This document shows positions 32,636-42,397 of a stretch of 64,000 nucleotides of DNA, piece after piece; position 1 is the stretch's first letter, and the number at the start of each line of letters is the position of its first letter. The position numbers and the translations under genes were made by a program. The notes beneath the pieces were generated by a model that had not been told where the DNA came from, did not search any database, and saw only the letters and a list, made by a program, of their open reading frames with translations. Origin of the DNA: Fibrobacter sp. (GTDB taxonomy: Bacteria > Fibrobacterota > Fibrobacteria > Fibrobacterales > Fibrobacteraceae). The stretch covers positions 26,170 through 90,169 of the forward strand of contig JAKSIK010000009.1 of NCBI GenBank assembly GCA_024398835.1, written 5' to 3'.

Positions 32636-35422
32636 CTACTCAAATATTGCCGTCAAACTTTCCACATCTTCAGGAAGAATCGTGCGGGTTTCAGACATTT
32701 CTCCATCACTCCATCCCATAAACATGCCTCCATTGGCTTTTGCCGTCAAAGTCACAGGCATTCCCTTAAAAAACTTTATAGTCATAGAGGAGTTGTCCAA
32801 AGAGAGATTGTGAACGAGAATCGCCCCCCTTCCGCTTGTGGAAAGTGTTACAGGGGTCAAATTTTCAAGACCAAAATATTCCTGCATTTCATCTAAAATT
32901 ACTTGTTGGCGAGATTTCGCGAAAGTTCTCATCTTTTCCAATTGCCCATCCATATAGCTCTCATTTAAATTCCAGCGCTTTTGATCTTTGGGAATCTCAT
33001 ATTCCACTTCAGACATTAGTGCGTTAATACGCGCAAGTAATCGGCCAGATTCAAAGTTCATGGATAGAAGCGTCGTCATGCGATTGATAAATGCGGCCTT
33101 GAAACTTTCATTTTCCAATAGGCGACGAAGCAACAATGTTGAGGCGGGGCCATTAGGATAATCTGGACCGCTTGCATTCAATGCATATTCAAATATGTTG
33201 TTCTTGAATTCGCTAAACTCATTGCCAAATCCAAAATCCATATCATAGATGAACCATTTCCACTTAGTCTTGGGATTTGTACCACGCCACTTCTTTAGGT
33301 TGTTGGCAGGCCAATCCCGATTATTCATGAAGATTTCCGTCTCCATGTAGTTCAGGAAGTTGTCCACATCTATTTGGGAAGCCACATAATCAAAATTTTC
33401 CTGGTTGTCCAGATGGTTGGTTTCCAACCAATTCATCAAGGCCGTATATTCCGTAGAAGACCCCGCAGTAGCAGAGTTATCTGCCTTCAGCAAATCTACT
33501 TCATCTGGATCCATTCCATAGTGTGTCTCAAAATAATATTCCGTTGAACGCTCACGAATATTATGTATGCCAAAATACTCCCCGTTGTAGTACACAACGG
33601 ATCCGCGACCTCGTTGATAATCTAGACCGAGGCCCTCTGTAACAGAACTACACAAGCGATCTCGAATATAATCGGCGCCGTAGTTTCCACCATTATTTCG
33701 AAGCAGGAATACCTTGAATTTTGTAAGGGCGGGAAAATCAGGGAACAGTGTATAACTCAAACGTTTGCTGCCATATTTTTCGCGGAATACAATGGCCGCA
33801 GATTTCTTTGCATTGGCTCGACTATAGTTTCCAAAAATCTGATAACCTGCATTTTCTGAAAAGGCAGGCGTGGGGAAGCCAGGTTCTATCAGCTCCACAT
33901 GGATGGGAATTTCCCGATCAGCCCAATAATTAGCACCAAAATGCGGATCTGATTCTTGCGCATAATTCCCTTCCATATAAATTCCTGTATCTGGATCAAA
34001 GAATGACTTTGGATTCCCTGTCAAAAAGACAACTGGCGTTTTAGGCTGGTCTTCAAAAACATACGTTCGCGTAACAATATCACTACGTAGCTTATTTGCG
34101 ACAAAAGATGCGCAGCGAAGAACAATGGTTCCGCTAATGTTTTTTGATGTAACCAAGGGGGATAATGAAGTCGGCTCATAGCCACCTTCCTCACAACGAA
34201 CGCTCTCGGAAGAAGGAAACGTTACTTCAAACGGTTGCCTATAAAATCCCGATGGAGGAAGATTCTTTGTTGGTGCAACTGCTTGAGATGATTGGACTTT
34301 CATTGCCGTTGCCGCATAAGGGCTAGGCTTAGCAAATCCCCAGGTTCCTTTTCCATTAGTGGAGCTCAATGACCACGACTCCCCCGTAGGCATAGAAGGA
34401 AACTTCACAGAATCAACAAATGCTTTCGCCTTATCAATCAGATAAAGGTTTCCGCCACTCTTCTTTACTTTGAAATTCGTATGGGGTTCATGGCCACGAT
34501 TTCGGGCAATATAAGATGTAATCTTAAATGTTAGTGGCAAAACTTCATTTTCATCGGGACTGAACCGAGTCCCATAAATATGGGCCAAATCTGGAAATGT
34601 AGACCCTGTGGGCATTGAAATCGTATAGGTGGTATTAGAATCCCCCGTACCCGTTACCGTTGTACTCCAACCTTTCCAATCATCCAAATCCGGCTGGGCC
34701 AATCCCAACTTAAGAATACGATTTTGTGTAATAAATCCCTTCATCAAAATCTCGTTAGTTTTACTAAGGTCCTTCATATCTTCTGGCGATGAAGTTCCTG
34801 TACCAACGAAAAAGGAAATGGAATGCCAACCTAGTTCCACATTTTCCGCATACCGCATTGTTCCACCAAATGCGCGGTTTCCGTTTTCACTGAAGCATTG
34901 CCTTTTCCCCGGAAGAAAATCCACCGTGCTATAACCGGCAATTGGCGTATTCTGAGAATCTGTCCATGTCCAACAACCAGGACCAATTAAGTTCACCGTA
35001 TCAGATGGCGCCACATAATCCGGATAATCTTTTCCAGATAAAAACACCAGCATGTAGGACTTGGCTGGAATTGAAACATTTCCAAAGACCCACTTTTTCA
35101 AATTTGAAGGAGAGTCTGTCAATCCATAACCAGAAATATTTACAACTGAATTTGAGCGATTGTATAATTCCACCCAGCCAGCATCTCCACCCTCATGATC
35201 ATCATAAACCGTATTGATGGGGTCCAGTTCCGTGAACACTACGGGAGAACCTGTAAAATCATCTTCTTCGCTAGAACTAGATGCTGCAGCACTTTGAGGG
35301 CCTTCTTCAGATTCGCTGCTCTCTATAGGCAAATCAGTCTGTACCGTTGTAGAATTGTCTCCAGAACAAGCAGCAAGAATAGCCGCCCAGACGCACAATA
35401 AAATCCCGAAAAACTTACGCAT
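32636..35422 (-). CDS. CotH-kinase lipoprotein with lamin-tail domain
   Basis: 928 residues from ATG 35422, which gives a clean lipoprotein signal (LAACSG); the longer frame to 35494 overlaps the transporter gene. After a Ser/Glu linker, a lamin-tail domain spans about residues 45-150 (VELYNRSNSVVNISGYGLTD). A middle part with beta-sandwich character follows, then a CotH protein-kinase-like domain in about 470-820 (EYFGIHNIRERSTEYYFE, KWFIYDMDFGFGNEF). The end has an InlB-like repeat (GGMFMGWSDGEMSETR). CotH domains are known as atypical kinases of spore-coat proteins; here the protein is surface-exposed or periplasmic with unknown target. Confidence 0.85.
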   Translation of the reverse strand: MRKFFGILLCVWAAILAACSGDNSTTVQTDLPIESSESEEGPQSAAASSSSEEDDFTGSPVVFTELDPINTVYDDHEGGDAGWVELYNRSNSVVNISGYGLTDSPSNLKKWVFGNVSIPAKSYMLVFLSGKDYPDYVAPSDTVNLIGPGCWTWTDSQNTPIAGYSTVDFLPGKRQCFSENGNRAFGGTMRYAENVELGWHSISFFVGTGTSSPEDMKDLSKTNEILMKGFITQNRILKLGLAQPDLDDWKGWSTTVTGTGDSNTTYTISMPTGSTFPDLAHIYGTRFSPDENEVLPLTFKITSYIARNRGHEPHTNFKVKKSGGNLYLIDKAKAFVDSVKFPSMPTGESWSLSSTNGKGTWGFAKPSPYAATAMKVQSSQAVAPTKNLPPSGFYRQPFEVTFPSSESVRCEEGGYEPTSLSPLVTSKNISGTIVLRCASFVANKLRSDIVTRTYVFEDQPKTPVVFLTGNPKSFFDPDTGIYMEGNYAQESDPHFGANYWADREIPIHVELIEPGFPTPAFSENAGYQIFGNYSRANAKKSAAIVFREKYGSKRLSYTLFPDFPALTKFKVFLLRNNGGNYGADYIRDRLCSSVTEGLGLDYQRGRGSVVYYNGEYFGIHNIRERSTEYYFETHYGMDPDEVDLLKADNSATAGSSTEYTALMNWLETNHLDNQENFDYVASQIDVDNFLNYMETEIFMNNRDWPANNLKKWRGTNPKTKWKWFIYDMDFGFGNEFSEFKNNIFEYALNASGPDYPNGPASTLLLRRLLENESFKAAFINRMTTLLSMNFESGRLLARINALMSEVEYEIPKDQKRWNLNESYMDGQLEKMRTFAKSRQQVILDEMQEYFGLENLTPVTLSTSGRGAILVHNLSLDNSSMTIKFFKGMPVTLTAKANGGMFMGWSDGEMSETRTILPEDVESLTAIFE

Positions 35423-35432
35423 AGAAAATTCC

Positions 35433-36284
35433 TTAATCTTTTTGAGGCGTGGATTGTGAACGGCGAGGGCGGCGCACCACAAAAAGTGCCGCACCTGTCA
35501 AGACCAAGACAACAGAAATTATCTTCCCGATGGGGAAGGCCTCCGAAAACACGAGGGCCCCAGCAAGCGTCGGGACTGCCGCGCCCACCGCGGCACTAAA
35601 AGGAATGATGAACAAGGCGCGGCCGCGTGAGAACGAAATCTGGGAATAGAGAAAAGCTATCCCATACGTGACAATGTAGCCCCAGACCCGCAAATCCAGA
35701 AGCAAGTTCCCAACAGTTCCCAAACCCACATTGTCCAAATCAAAATCCATGGCGACGCTTTTATAAAAAGCTGCGGAAATTCCAAACCCGACACCCATAA
35801 TCAAGGAATCCACAATTTCACGATCTTTGCCGAGGAGGTGAATGATGAGGGTGATTCCGCAAACCACTCCAGCATAAATCCAGAGCATGGACACATCTTG
35901 CACGCTGGTAGATTCCCCTGCCGTTTCCACGGAATACAAAAGACCCGCCACCACAAATACGATTGCCAAAATGATGCGTTTGGTGAGTTTTTCCTTCAAG
36001 AGCCAAAAACCCATCAATGCCGTAAGCACAGGGTTCAAAACCATCATGGGTTGCACCTGGCTTAAGTCATAACGGGCCATGGCGATGTAATAACCGATTG
36101 TCGCAAAACCCGAACAGAAAATCCCCAGCCACCAGAATTTGTTGCTCACCACTCCCTTGAAAAAAGCCCAGGGGCGGGACACGCCGCCTGTAACCTTGCC
36201 CACTTTGGAAACTCCGGATTTTTCCAGGATGTTTCCGCAAGCAAAGAGAAACGCAGGGCCTATGGTGAGGAGGAGGAACAGCAT
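35433..36284 (-). CDS. EamA/DMT-family transporter
   Basis: 283 residues with about ten membrane helices in two similar halves, the second half with GTVGNLLLDLRVWGYIVTYG and AGALVFSEAFPIGKIISVVL. The end RRPRRSQSTPQK is basic and cytoplasmic. The family exports or imports small metabolites and sugars; the substrate cannot be told. It lies 13 bases after the slt gene and ends ten bases before the CotH start, in the same transcript. Confidence 0.88.
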   Translation of the reverse strand: MLFLLLTIGPAFLFACGNILEKSGVSKVGKVTGGVSRPWAFFKGVVSNKFWWLGIFCSGFATIGYYIAMARYDLSQVQPMMVLNPVLTALMGFWLLKEKLTKRIILAIVFVVAGLLYSVETAGESTSVQDVSMLWIYAGVVCGITLIIHLLGKDREIVDSLIMGVGFGISAAFYKSVAMDFDLDNVGLGTVGNLLLDLRVWGYIVTYGIAFLYSQISFSRGRALFIIPFSAAVGAAVPTLAGALVFSEAFPIGKIISVVLVLTGAALFVVRRPRRSQSTPQKD

Positions 36285-36297
36285 AAAACTACATCAT

Positions 36298-38670
36298 CTA
36301 AAATTTGTCATAGATTTCTTGATAAATCCAGTAATTGCCCATAACGCGCTTTACATAATCGCGAGTTTCCCAATAGCTGATTTCTTCAGCACGAACATCC
36401 CAAGGAAGTCCCGCACCAGCCGCCTGCCAACGTTTTGTGGGCTTGGGGCCTGCATTGTAGTTTCCTAAAACATACATGTAATCGTCTGCATATTCTGCTT
36501 TCAAATCCACAAGATAACGGACGCCCAGACGGATGTTCATGTAAGGATTATAGAGCAGCTTCGGATCAAACCAATCGGAGATTCCCTCTTTCGCCGCCAG
36601 CATTTTTCCTGTAGCGGGCATAATCTGCAACAGCCCGCAGGCGCCAACTGGAGAAGCAATCTCGAAATTGAAAATGGATTCCTGACGCATGACGCTGTAA
36701 ACGAAGAAGGGATCGATGCGGTCTCCCGAATGGAACAGCACTTGCTCCTTAAAGGGAACAGGATAGAGGTAGTGGAGCACATCTATGGGTGGCGTCATCA
36801 AGCGACGGCGATCGATGTTGTTCTGGAACTGCCTTGCCAAACGGTAGCCTGCCGCAGTCTCGCCCATTTCATAGAAGAGTTGTCCATACTCATACAAGAA
36901 ATCCAGTCGCTTGGCGTTTTTCTTGCGGGCTTCATCATAGAGGGCAAAGGCCTCGTCGCTAAAGCCATACTGGAACAGCAGGCGAATGCGGTTATAGCGC
37001 TCCGTGCTGTAAGAAGAGTCGGGCTTTCCGACTTTCTGAGAAGCGCGAACCCAGGCTAAGGTTTCTTCTGGAGTCATGGTGACGCCATGAGCATAGGGAA
37101 CTTTGGCGGCATCCATCAGTTTGTTTTCCACAAGCTTCATGCGACTGCGGTGGGCGTAATAGGCCAGCGGGAAATCCTGAATGCAATCCAGGTAGGCTTC
37201 GCGCGCAAGAGAATCCTTCCCCAGCTTCATGTAGGCATCGCCGAGGAACATGCGAGCGCCACTACCGCTCCACAGGAAAGGCTCCTTCGAAGCATCAATG
37301 AAAGCCTCCACCGCCTCATTCCACTTTTCTTGCTTGAAGTAGATGAAGCCTATGCGGAATTTGGCCCACTGCCGCTTTACATTATTCTTGAAACGCTTGT
37401 TGGAAAGTTTCCGGAAGCATGTGAGAGCGCTATCGTATTCCTGCTTCTGTTCGTATTCAAAACCGCGAACCCAGAGGTTATTGGCATTCTCCTTGCTGTA
37501 CTGGCTCACATCTTGCAATAAGGAATCCATGAACTTGATTTCCTTATCGTACTTCTTGGCATCATTACGGTACAAGCGCAAAATGGATTGCATCCACAGG
37601 GGGCGCGCATCTACGGAATCGATGAGATAGCGGAACTGCTGAATGGATTCCACCTCACGCCCGAGGCCGCGGAGAGCAACAGCGCGCCGCTCCCAGAGAA
37701 TGATGCGGGTGTCCATATCCAAGGTACTTGCCGGAAGAAGCTTCTGCAAGGAATCCTCCGGAGCCGGGGCGGCCATTTCCGGATGCTTCGCCAGTTGCAA
37801 AGAATCTAAGATATGAATGGAATCCAAAAGAGAAAGGCAATTGGCAGCATCATCTTTTGCGCATGCCATCTTGGCGTAGGCAATCTTTTCGGGCAAAGTC
37901 TCTGGCGCCCCCTGCACAGTACGCAGCCTGCGGATTACCGCAAATGCAGAATCCTTATAGACGGTGCTACTAGTGAGAAGCTGCATATAGAGCCGCTTTG
38001 CCTGTTTCAGCTGCTTGAACTGCTCCTGATAAACTGCGTAGCGATATTTGAGGGCCGCCGCATCTTCACTTTTCGGGTACTTGTCCAGAAAAACTTTCAG
38101 AGAATCAGAATGGGCCTTATCGCTAAGGGTTGTGTCTGCCATTGCGGCTTCAATCCGCAGGCGAGAGGCCGTTCTATCAAAAGAAGCGTTCTTCTCATAT
38201 TTCTTTCCAAGTTTCAGCGCAGCACGCATTCCCTCGTAATCATTGAGATTAAACTTGGTGCGAGCCATCCGCAAAATGACACTTCCATCCAACACGGAAT
38301 CTCTACCGCGAAGGGCGTCATAAGCCAAGTAGGCGCTATCCCAGTTCTTGGTATCGTAGTAATAAGCTGCTTTCGCAAAATCGCGAATGTCCTGCGGCAA
38401 AGCAGGATTTTCACTCAAGGCCTTTGCACGAGAAGCGCGCACCACCAAATTCTGGAAATTCGCAGACGGTATTTTTTCCAATTCCTCATAAGGGTCTGGA
38501 AGAGCCGTAGGCATGGAATCAATCAATTCTTTCGTAGCGGTTGCTGGTACGGGAACGGAAGCAGAATCCTTGGGAACAACCACTGCAGTACTATCTGCAA
38601 ATACATGACCTACAAACGCACAAAGGAACAAGCCTACCAATCGTGAAAACAACTTCAACACACTCTCCAA
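36298..38670 (-). CDS. slt: Soluble lytic murein transglycosylase (Slt70-like)
   Basis: 790 residues. A signal peptide (LFLCAFVGHVFA) is followed by a long superhelical TPR-like region (about 60-640), with repeated alpha-helical pairs such as YDSALTCFRKLS and KWNEAVEAFIDAS. The C-terminal SLT domain has the catalytic Glu in MRQESIFNFEIASPVGACGLL and the GLLQIMPATG and NYNAGP motifs. It cleaves glycan strands of peptidoglycan in the periplasm to anhydro-muropeptides. It is downstream of ptsI (8 bases), an unrelated function sharing the transcript. Confidence 0.93.
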   Translation of the reverse strand: MESVLKLFSRLVGLFLCAFVGHVFADSTAVVVPKDSASVPVPATATKELIDSMPTALPDPYEELEKIPSANFQNLVVRASRAKALSENPALPQDIRDFAKAAYYYDTKNWDSAYLAYDALRGRDSVLDGSVILRMARTKFNLNDYEGMRAALKLGKKYEKNASFDRTASRLRIEAAMADTTLSDKAHSDSLKVFLDKYPKSEDAAALKYRYAVYQEQFKQLKQAKRLYMQLLTSSTVYKDSAFAVIRRLRTVQGAPETLPEKIAYAKMACAKDDAANCLSLLDSIHILDSLQLAKHPEMAAPAPEDSLQKLLPASTLDMDTRIILWERRAVALRGLGREVESIQQFRYLIDSVDARPLWMQSILRLYRNDAKKYDKEIKFMDSLLQDVSQYSKENANNLWVRGFEYEQKQEYDSALTCFRKLSNKRFKNNVKRQWAKFRIGFIYFKQEKWNEAVEAFIDASKEPFLWSGSGARMFLGDAYMKLGKDSLAREAYLDCIQDFPLAYYAHRSRMKLVENKLMDAAKVPYAHGVTMTPEETLAWVRASQKVGKPDSSYSTERYNRIRLLFQYGFSDEAFALYDEARKKNAKRLDFLYEYGQLFYEMGETAAGYRLARQFQNNIDRRRLMTPPIDVLHYLYPVPFKEQVLFHSGDRIDPFFVYSVMRQESIFNFEIASPVGACGLLQIMPATGKMLAAKEGISDWFDPKLLYNPYMNIRLGVRYLVDLKAEYADDYMYVLGNYNAGPKPTKRWQAAGAGLPWDVRAEEISYWETRDYVKRVMGNYWIYQEIYDKF

Positions 38671-38678
38671 TTCTACAA

Positions 38679-40511
38679 CTATTTATCCAACTGGCCCACA
38701 AAACTAGAGATTCCCAGATTCCGAATCGTCTGGGCATACTTCTTATGCAAATAACTATTGACGCTTTCCGCATCATCCATCTGGAGCACGTTCAAAACCG
38801 TTTCACGCACATCTTCAAAGTTGATGGAGCGAATAATCTTCTTGGTGGCCATCACACTCCACGGCGTCATGGAAAGTTCGTCAATCCCCAAACCCACCAG
38901 CAAAAGAACGCTCATGGGGTCTGCACTCATTTCACCGCAAACTGCCACAGGAATTCCTTCCCTGTGCGCGGCCATCACCGTCTGGTTAATCATGTTGAGT
39001 ACAGCCGGATGATGAGGCTGGAACATGTCCGTAATGAGTTCGTTGGTGCGATCCACCGCCAAGGTAAACTGAATCAAGTCGTTCGTGCCAATGCTGAAGA
39101 AATCCGCTTCCTTGGCGAGCAAATCCACCAGCATCACCGCCGCCGGAACTTCAATCATCACGCCCACTTTCACTTCAGCGCATTCATGACCTTCCGCCAT
39201 AAGTTCCTCACGACAGCGGGCAATGCATGCCTTTGCCCGGCGCAGTTCTGCAAGCCCCGAAATCATAGGAAGGAGAATTCGCAAATTCCCTTGAGTATTG
39301 GCAAGAAGTAGTGCCCTCAACTGCGTGCAGAAAATATCTTCCCGGTCCAGGCACACGCGAATGGAGCGCCATCCCATGAAGGGGTTCGCCTCATTGCTGG
39401 CTGAAATTCCGGAAACCAGTTTGTCGCCACCGGCATCCAGAGTGCGGATGGTCACCGGGCAAGGCGCCATGGTTTCTAAAATCTGCTTGTAAGCATCCCG
39501 CTGTTCTTCTTCGGTAGGTGCGTCCTTCCTGAAAAAGAGGAACTCTGAACGATAGAGGCCAATACCTGTGGCACCGAAATCCGTCACCTTCTCCGATTCA
39601 GAAGGGAGTTCAATGTTTGCGTGAAGTGTAATGTACTTGCCATCGCGGGTCATGGGCTCCAGACGACGCATGGTGTACAGTTCCCGACGCTGGCGTTCGA
39701 ATACCTCCTGACGCTCATGGAACCCGCGGATATCCTCTTCATTAGGATTCACCACCACCATGCCGCCAGAACCATCAACAATGATGGTTTCGTCAGCCTT
39801 TACTAAACCCGCAAAATTTTTCAGGCCAGAAACTGCCGGAATCTGGAGCGAGCGCGCAAGAATCGCCACATGGCTGGTACGGCCGCCTGTATCCATGGCG
39901 ATAGCCGCCACCTGACCCGGTTTCACTGCCATCAAAAGGCTAGGCACAAGTTCATGAGCAACTAGCACAACACCATTGGAACTAGAGACTTCCTCCAAGG
40001 CCGGTCCGGAATCCTCCATGGCCACCATGAGGCGGTTGTACAAGTCCCGCAAATCTGCGGCCTTGTCCCGCATGGCAGGAGAATCAATCTTCTCGAACTT
40101 GTCGATGTACTCGCTTAAGACCAAATGCATGGCCCATCGGGCGTTCTTCCGTTCCTGCTTGATTTTGTCCAGAACTCCGTTCACGAGACCCGGGTCTTGC
40201 AAAATCATCAAGTGTGTCGCAAAAATGAGGCTGTCCCGAAGGCCAGTACGGCTTTCAGAAATCTCCTTAATCTGGGCAACTTCTTTAGCAGTCCTACTCA
40301 CCGCTTTCAAGAAAAGTTGCTCTTCCGTGGTAATGCGACTTTCAGGGATGGTTTCTTCCACCACCGTCACTTCACGGTTCACAACCGGGAACACCTTCCC
40401 CATGGCAAAGCCAGGAGAAGCAGGAACCCCAACCAGAACTATGCGGGATTTCTCTTCCAGATTACGGTTTTCTTGTGGCAAATCAGCCAGCTTCCTCGTT
40501 GAAGTTGTCAT
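38679..40511 (-). CDS. ptsI: Phosphoenolpyruvate-protein phosphotransferase (PTS enzyme I)
   Basis: About 610 residues from the ATG at 40511, which overlaps ptsH by 29 bp and has GGAG ten bases upstream. A TTG at 40481 just after the ptsH stop, with GAGG before it, is a real alternative, so the start is uncertain. The active-site His is in GGRTSHVAILARSLQIPAVS, the PEP-binding Arg block in LYRSEFLFF, and the conserved Cys in VAVCGEMSADPMSV. It passes phosphate from PEP to HPr. No EII permease is in the window. Confidence 0.92.
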   Translation of the reverse strand: MTTSTRKLADLPQENRNLEEKSRIVLVGVPASPGFAMGKVFPVVNREVTVVEETIPESRITTEEQLFLKAVSRTAKEVAQIKEISESRTGLRDSLIFATHLMILQDPGLVNGVLDKIKQERKNARWAMHLVLSEYIDKFEKIDSPAMRDKAADLRDLYNRLMVAMEDSGPALEEVSSSNGVVLVAHELVPSLLMAVKPGQVAAIAMDTGGRTSHVAILARSLQIPAVSGLKNFAGLVKADETIIVDGSGGMVVVNPNEEDIRGFHERQEVFERQRRELYTMRRLEPMTRDGKYITLHANIELPSESEKVTDFGATGIGLYRSEFLFFRKDAPTEEEQRDAYKQILETMAPCPVTIRTLDAGGDKLVSGISASNEANPFMGWRSIRVCLDREDIFCTQLRALLLANTQGNLRILLPMISGLAELRRAKACIARCREELMAEGHECAEVKVGVMIEVPAAVMLVDLLAKEADFFSIGTNDLIQFTLAVDRTNELITDMFQPHHPAVLNMINQTVMAAHREGIPVAVCGEMSADPMSVLLLVGLGIDELSMTPWSVMATKKIIRSINFEDVRETVLNVLQMDDAESVNSYLHKKYAQTIRNLGISSFVGQLDK

Positions 40512-40755
40512 GGAAGAGTTGCTCCAACTTTTGCACGACCAGTTCTTCGTCCTCCCCATCCACTTCGAACTTCACTTCGGAGCCCATGGGAATGGCAAGC
40601 ATCATCACATTCAGGATACTTTTCGCGTTGGCTTTTGCGCCCTCAAAATCAATGACTACATCGCTCTTGGCAGGGCCCGTAATATCTACAATCATCCCTG
40701 CAGGCCTTGCATGCACGCCCAACTTGTTAGTCACTTTTAGAACTTTGACGATCAT
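40483..40755 (-). CDS. ptsH: Phosphocarrier protein HPr
   Basis: 90 residues from ATG 40755, with GAGGAAGCG upstream; a longer frame from 40779 overlaps mlaD. The phospho-accepting His is in KLGVHARPAGM and the regulatory Ser in ANAKSILNVMMLAIP, the HPr-kinase type site. It receives phosphate from enzyme I and donates it to sugar EII proteins, or regulates when Ser-phosphorylated. It sits between mlaD and ptsI. Confidence 0.95.
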   Translation of the reverse strand: MIVKVLKVTNKLGVHARPAGMIVDITGPAKSDVVIDFEGAKANAKSILNVMMLAIPMGSEVKFEVDGEDEELVVQKLEQLFHDNFNEEAG

Positions 40756-40762
40756 CGCTTCC

Positions 40763-41671
40763 TCAGAAAATATCCACATTCACATCCAGGCCATCATGCA
40801 AGATGACGCGGAAAAGGCTGTCTGCAGAATGCACGGTTTTCACCAAATCGTCATGCAAAGTTCTGTCGTTCAGCAAAGCTCCCACAGTGTTGTCTTCAGA
40901 CTGCACCTTGGCAATGAGCTCATCCAAATGCTTTGTCACGCCTTCCAATTCGGAAATCAGGTTGTTTGCCCCACCCATGACCTTGTCGGCACTGCCAAAC
41001 AGGTTGTCGATGGGCTGCTTGACGCCATCCACCAAATCGTTCACCTTCACCGTCACCTGGTTGAGTCCATCCAGACTCTTCTTCAGTTGCGGGTCGGTAG
41101 TATTCACCATGTTCATTAGGCGATCTTCCAGGCTTTCCGCCTTCACCAGAAGGGTCTTGAATCTATCCTGGAAATCCGGGTTGGCGATAGTTCCATTCAA
41201 AGCCTTCTTCACCGATTCCAGCAAAACCTTGGTGCTGTCGCAAACTTCGCCAGCAAGGCCAAGAGCTTCAGCAATACCCGCATCAAACTGGCCCGTAATG
41301 GTATCCCCAGGTGTAAAATACTCTTCGGAATCGCCCAAAATCATACCAATCTGGCGTTCGCCCATAATGCCGATGTTCTGCACCCGGATTTCGGAATCCT
41401 TTGGAATCTTCACATCCGTACGGAGGCGTACACGCACCACCACGCGGTGGCCAGCAAGTTCAATATTCTCTACCTTGCCAAGCTTCACACCATTCACCTT
41501 CACCGGGTCATCCAGCACCAAGGTGCTGACCTGGGTAAAGCGGAGGTAGAAGGTATTGAAAGCCTCGCGAGGGTCCTTCTCGTTCAAAAAGAACATTCCA
41601 AAAATAAGAATCACTATAGCCAGAAGGACTACAAGACCGACAGAGAAGTATAGAGCAGAATTCTTTTTCAT
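40763..41671 (-). CDS. mlaD: MCE-domain protein, MlaD-like
   Basis: 302 residues. One N-terminal membrane helix (about 8-30, LYFSVGLVVLLAIVILIFGM) is followed by a single MCE domain (about 38-120, VLDDPVKVNGVKLGKVENIE). A long helical tail follows (SLDGLNQVTVKVNDLVDGVK). MCE proteins form hexameric rings that carry lipids across the periplasm with MlaE/MlaF, whose genes are 18 kb away at 20,925-22,649. It stands seven bases upstream of ptsH, an unusual pairing. Confidence 0.88.
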   Translation of the reverse strand: MKKNSALYFSVGLVVLLAIVILIFGMFFLNEKDPREAFNTFYLRFTQVSTLVLDDPVKVNGVKLGKVENIELAGHRVVVRVRLRTDVKIPKDSEIRVQNIGIMGERQIGMILGDSEEYFTPGDTITGQFDAGIAEALGLAGEVCDSTKVLLESVKKALNGTIANPDFQDRFKTLLVKAESLEDRLMNMVNTTDPQLKKSLDGLNQVTVKVNDLVDGVKQPIDNLFGSADKVMGGANNLISELEGVTKHLDELIAKVQSEDNTVGALLNDRTLHDDLVKTVHSADSLFRVILHDGLDVNVDIF

Positions 41672-41734
41672 TCTAAAATCAAGATAGCATATTCCAGATT
41701 TTTCACCTTGGGAAAAACCGGAATTTCTCGCTTT

Positions 41735-42391
41735 TTAGGCCTCAATACGGGTAATCGGGCTGTTATTCTCAATACCATTCACGTGCCGGTCCAGCAAATC
41801 CCGCAAAAGAGCGTCCCTTTCTGCAGCAGGCAAGGCAAACTTTTCGCGGCCTTCCTTCTGCATGAACACATCCAGATAGGTCATCAAAACGCCGCCTGCG
41901 ACAGACACATTCATGGATTCCGTAATGCCATATTGCGGGAGCTTGAACTCATAATCCGCGTGAGCAAGCGTATCCGGATGGTTGCCGTGGAATTCACTAC
42001 CCAAGTAGAAAGCGGTGGGCTGGCTCAAATCCAAATCCAGAACGGAATTGGTGGTATTGGTGCTTGCAACAGCAATCTTGTAGCCCTTGGCGCGAAGTTT
42101 TTCCATGCACAGCATGCGTTTTTTATACAGGTAAAGACTCATCCACTTGTAAGAACCCTTCAAGATGGATTTATTCACACTGTAAGCATTGTCTTCTTCA
42201 ATGATATGCACGTCCTGAAGGCCAAAAACCTCCGCCGTACGGATTACTGCGGAAATATTATGAGGGTCAAACAAATCTTCCAGTACCATGCAAAAATGGC
42301 GCGTACGACGAGACACCACGCCTGTCAAAAGTTCCTTGCGACGGTCTGTCACACGAGCAAGTAGAGACTCCAAACTTTCCTGTTCCATCAT
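41735..42391 (-). CDS. TrmH-family tRNA/rRNA 2'-O-methyltransferase
   Basis: 218 residues. The SPOUT trefoil-knot motifs are visible: motif 1 HNISAVIRTAEVFGLQDVHI, motif 2 AFYLGSEFHGNHPDTL, motif 3 YGITESMNVSVAGGVLMTYL. The ESMNVSVA form is close to TrmH, which methylates G18 of tRNA, so tRNA is the likely substrate, though other SpoU enzymes share it. It ends 64 bases before mlaD begins. Confidence 0.87.
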   Translation of the reverse strand: MMEQESLESLLARVTDRRKELLTGVVSRRTRHFCMVLEDLFDPHNISAVIRTAEVFGLQDVHIIEEDNAYSVNKSILKGSYKWMSLYLYKKRMLCMEKLRAKGYKIAVASTNTTNSVLDLDLSQPTAFYLGSEFHGNHPDTLAHADYEFKLPQYGITESMNVSVAGGVLMTYLDVFMQKEGREKFALPAAERDALLRDLLDRHVNGIENNSPITRIEA

Positions 42392-42397
42392 ATACCT

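Noticed and set aside
31104..32813. 569-codon frame antisense to ugd
   Set aside because: Shadow; crosses two terminators and the end of the CotH gene.
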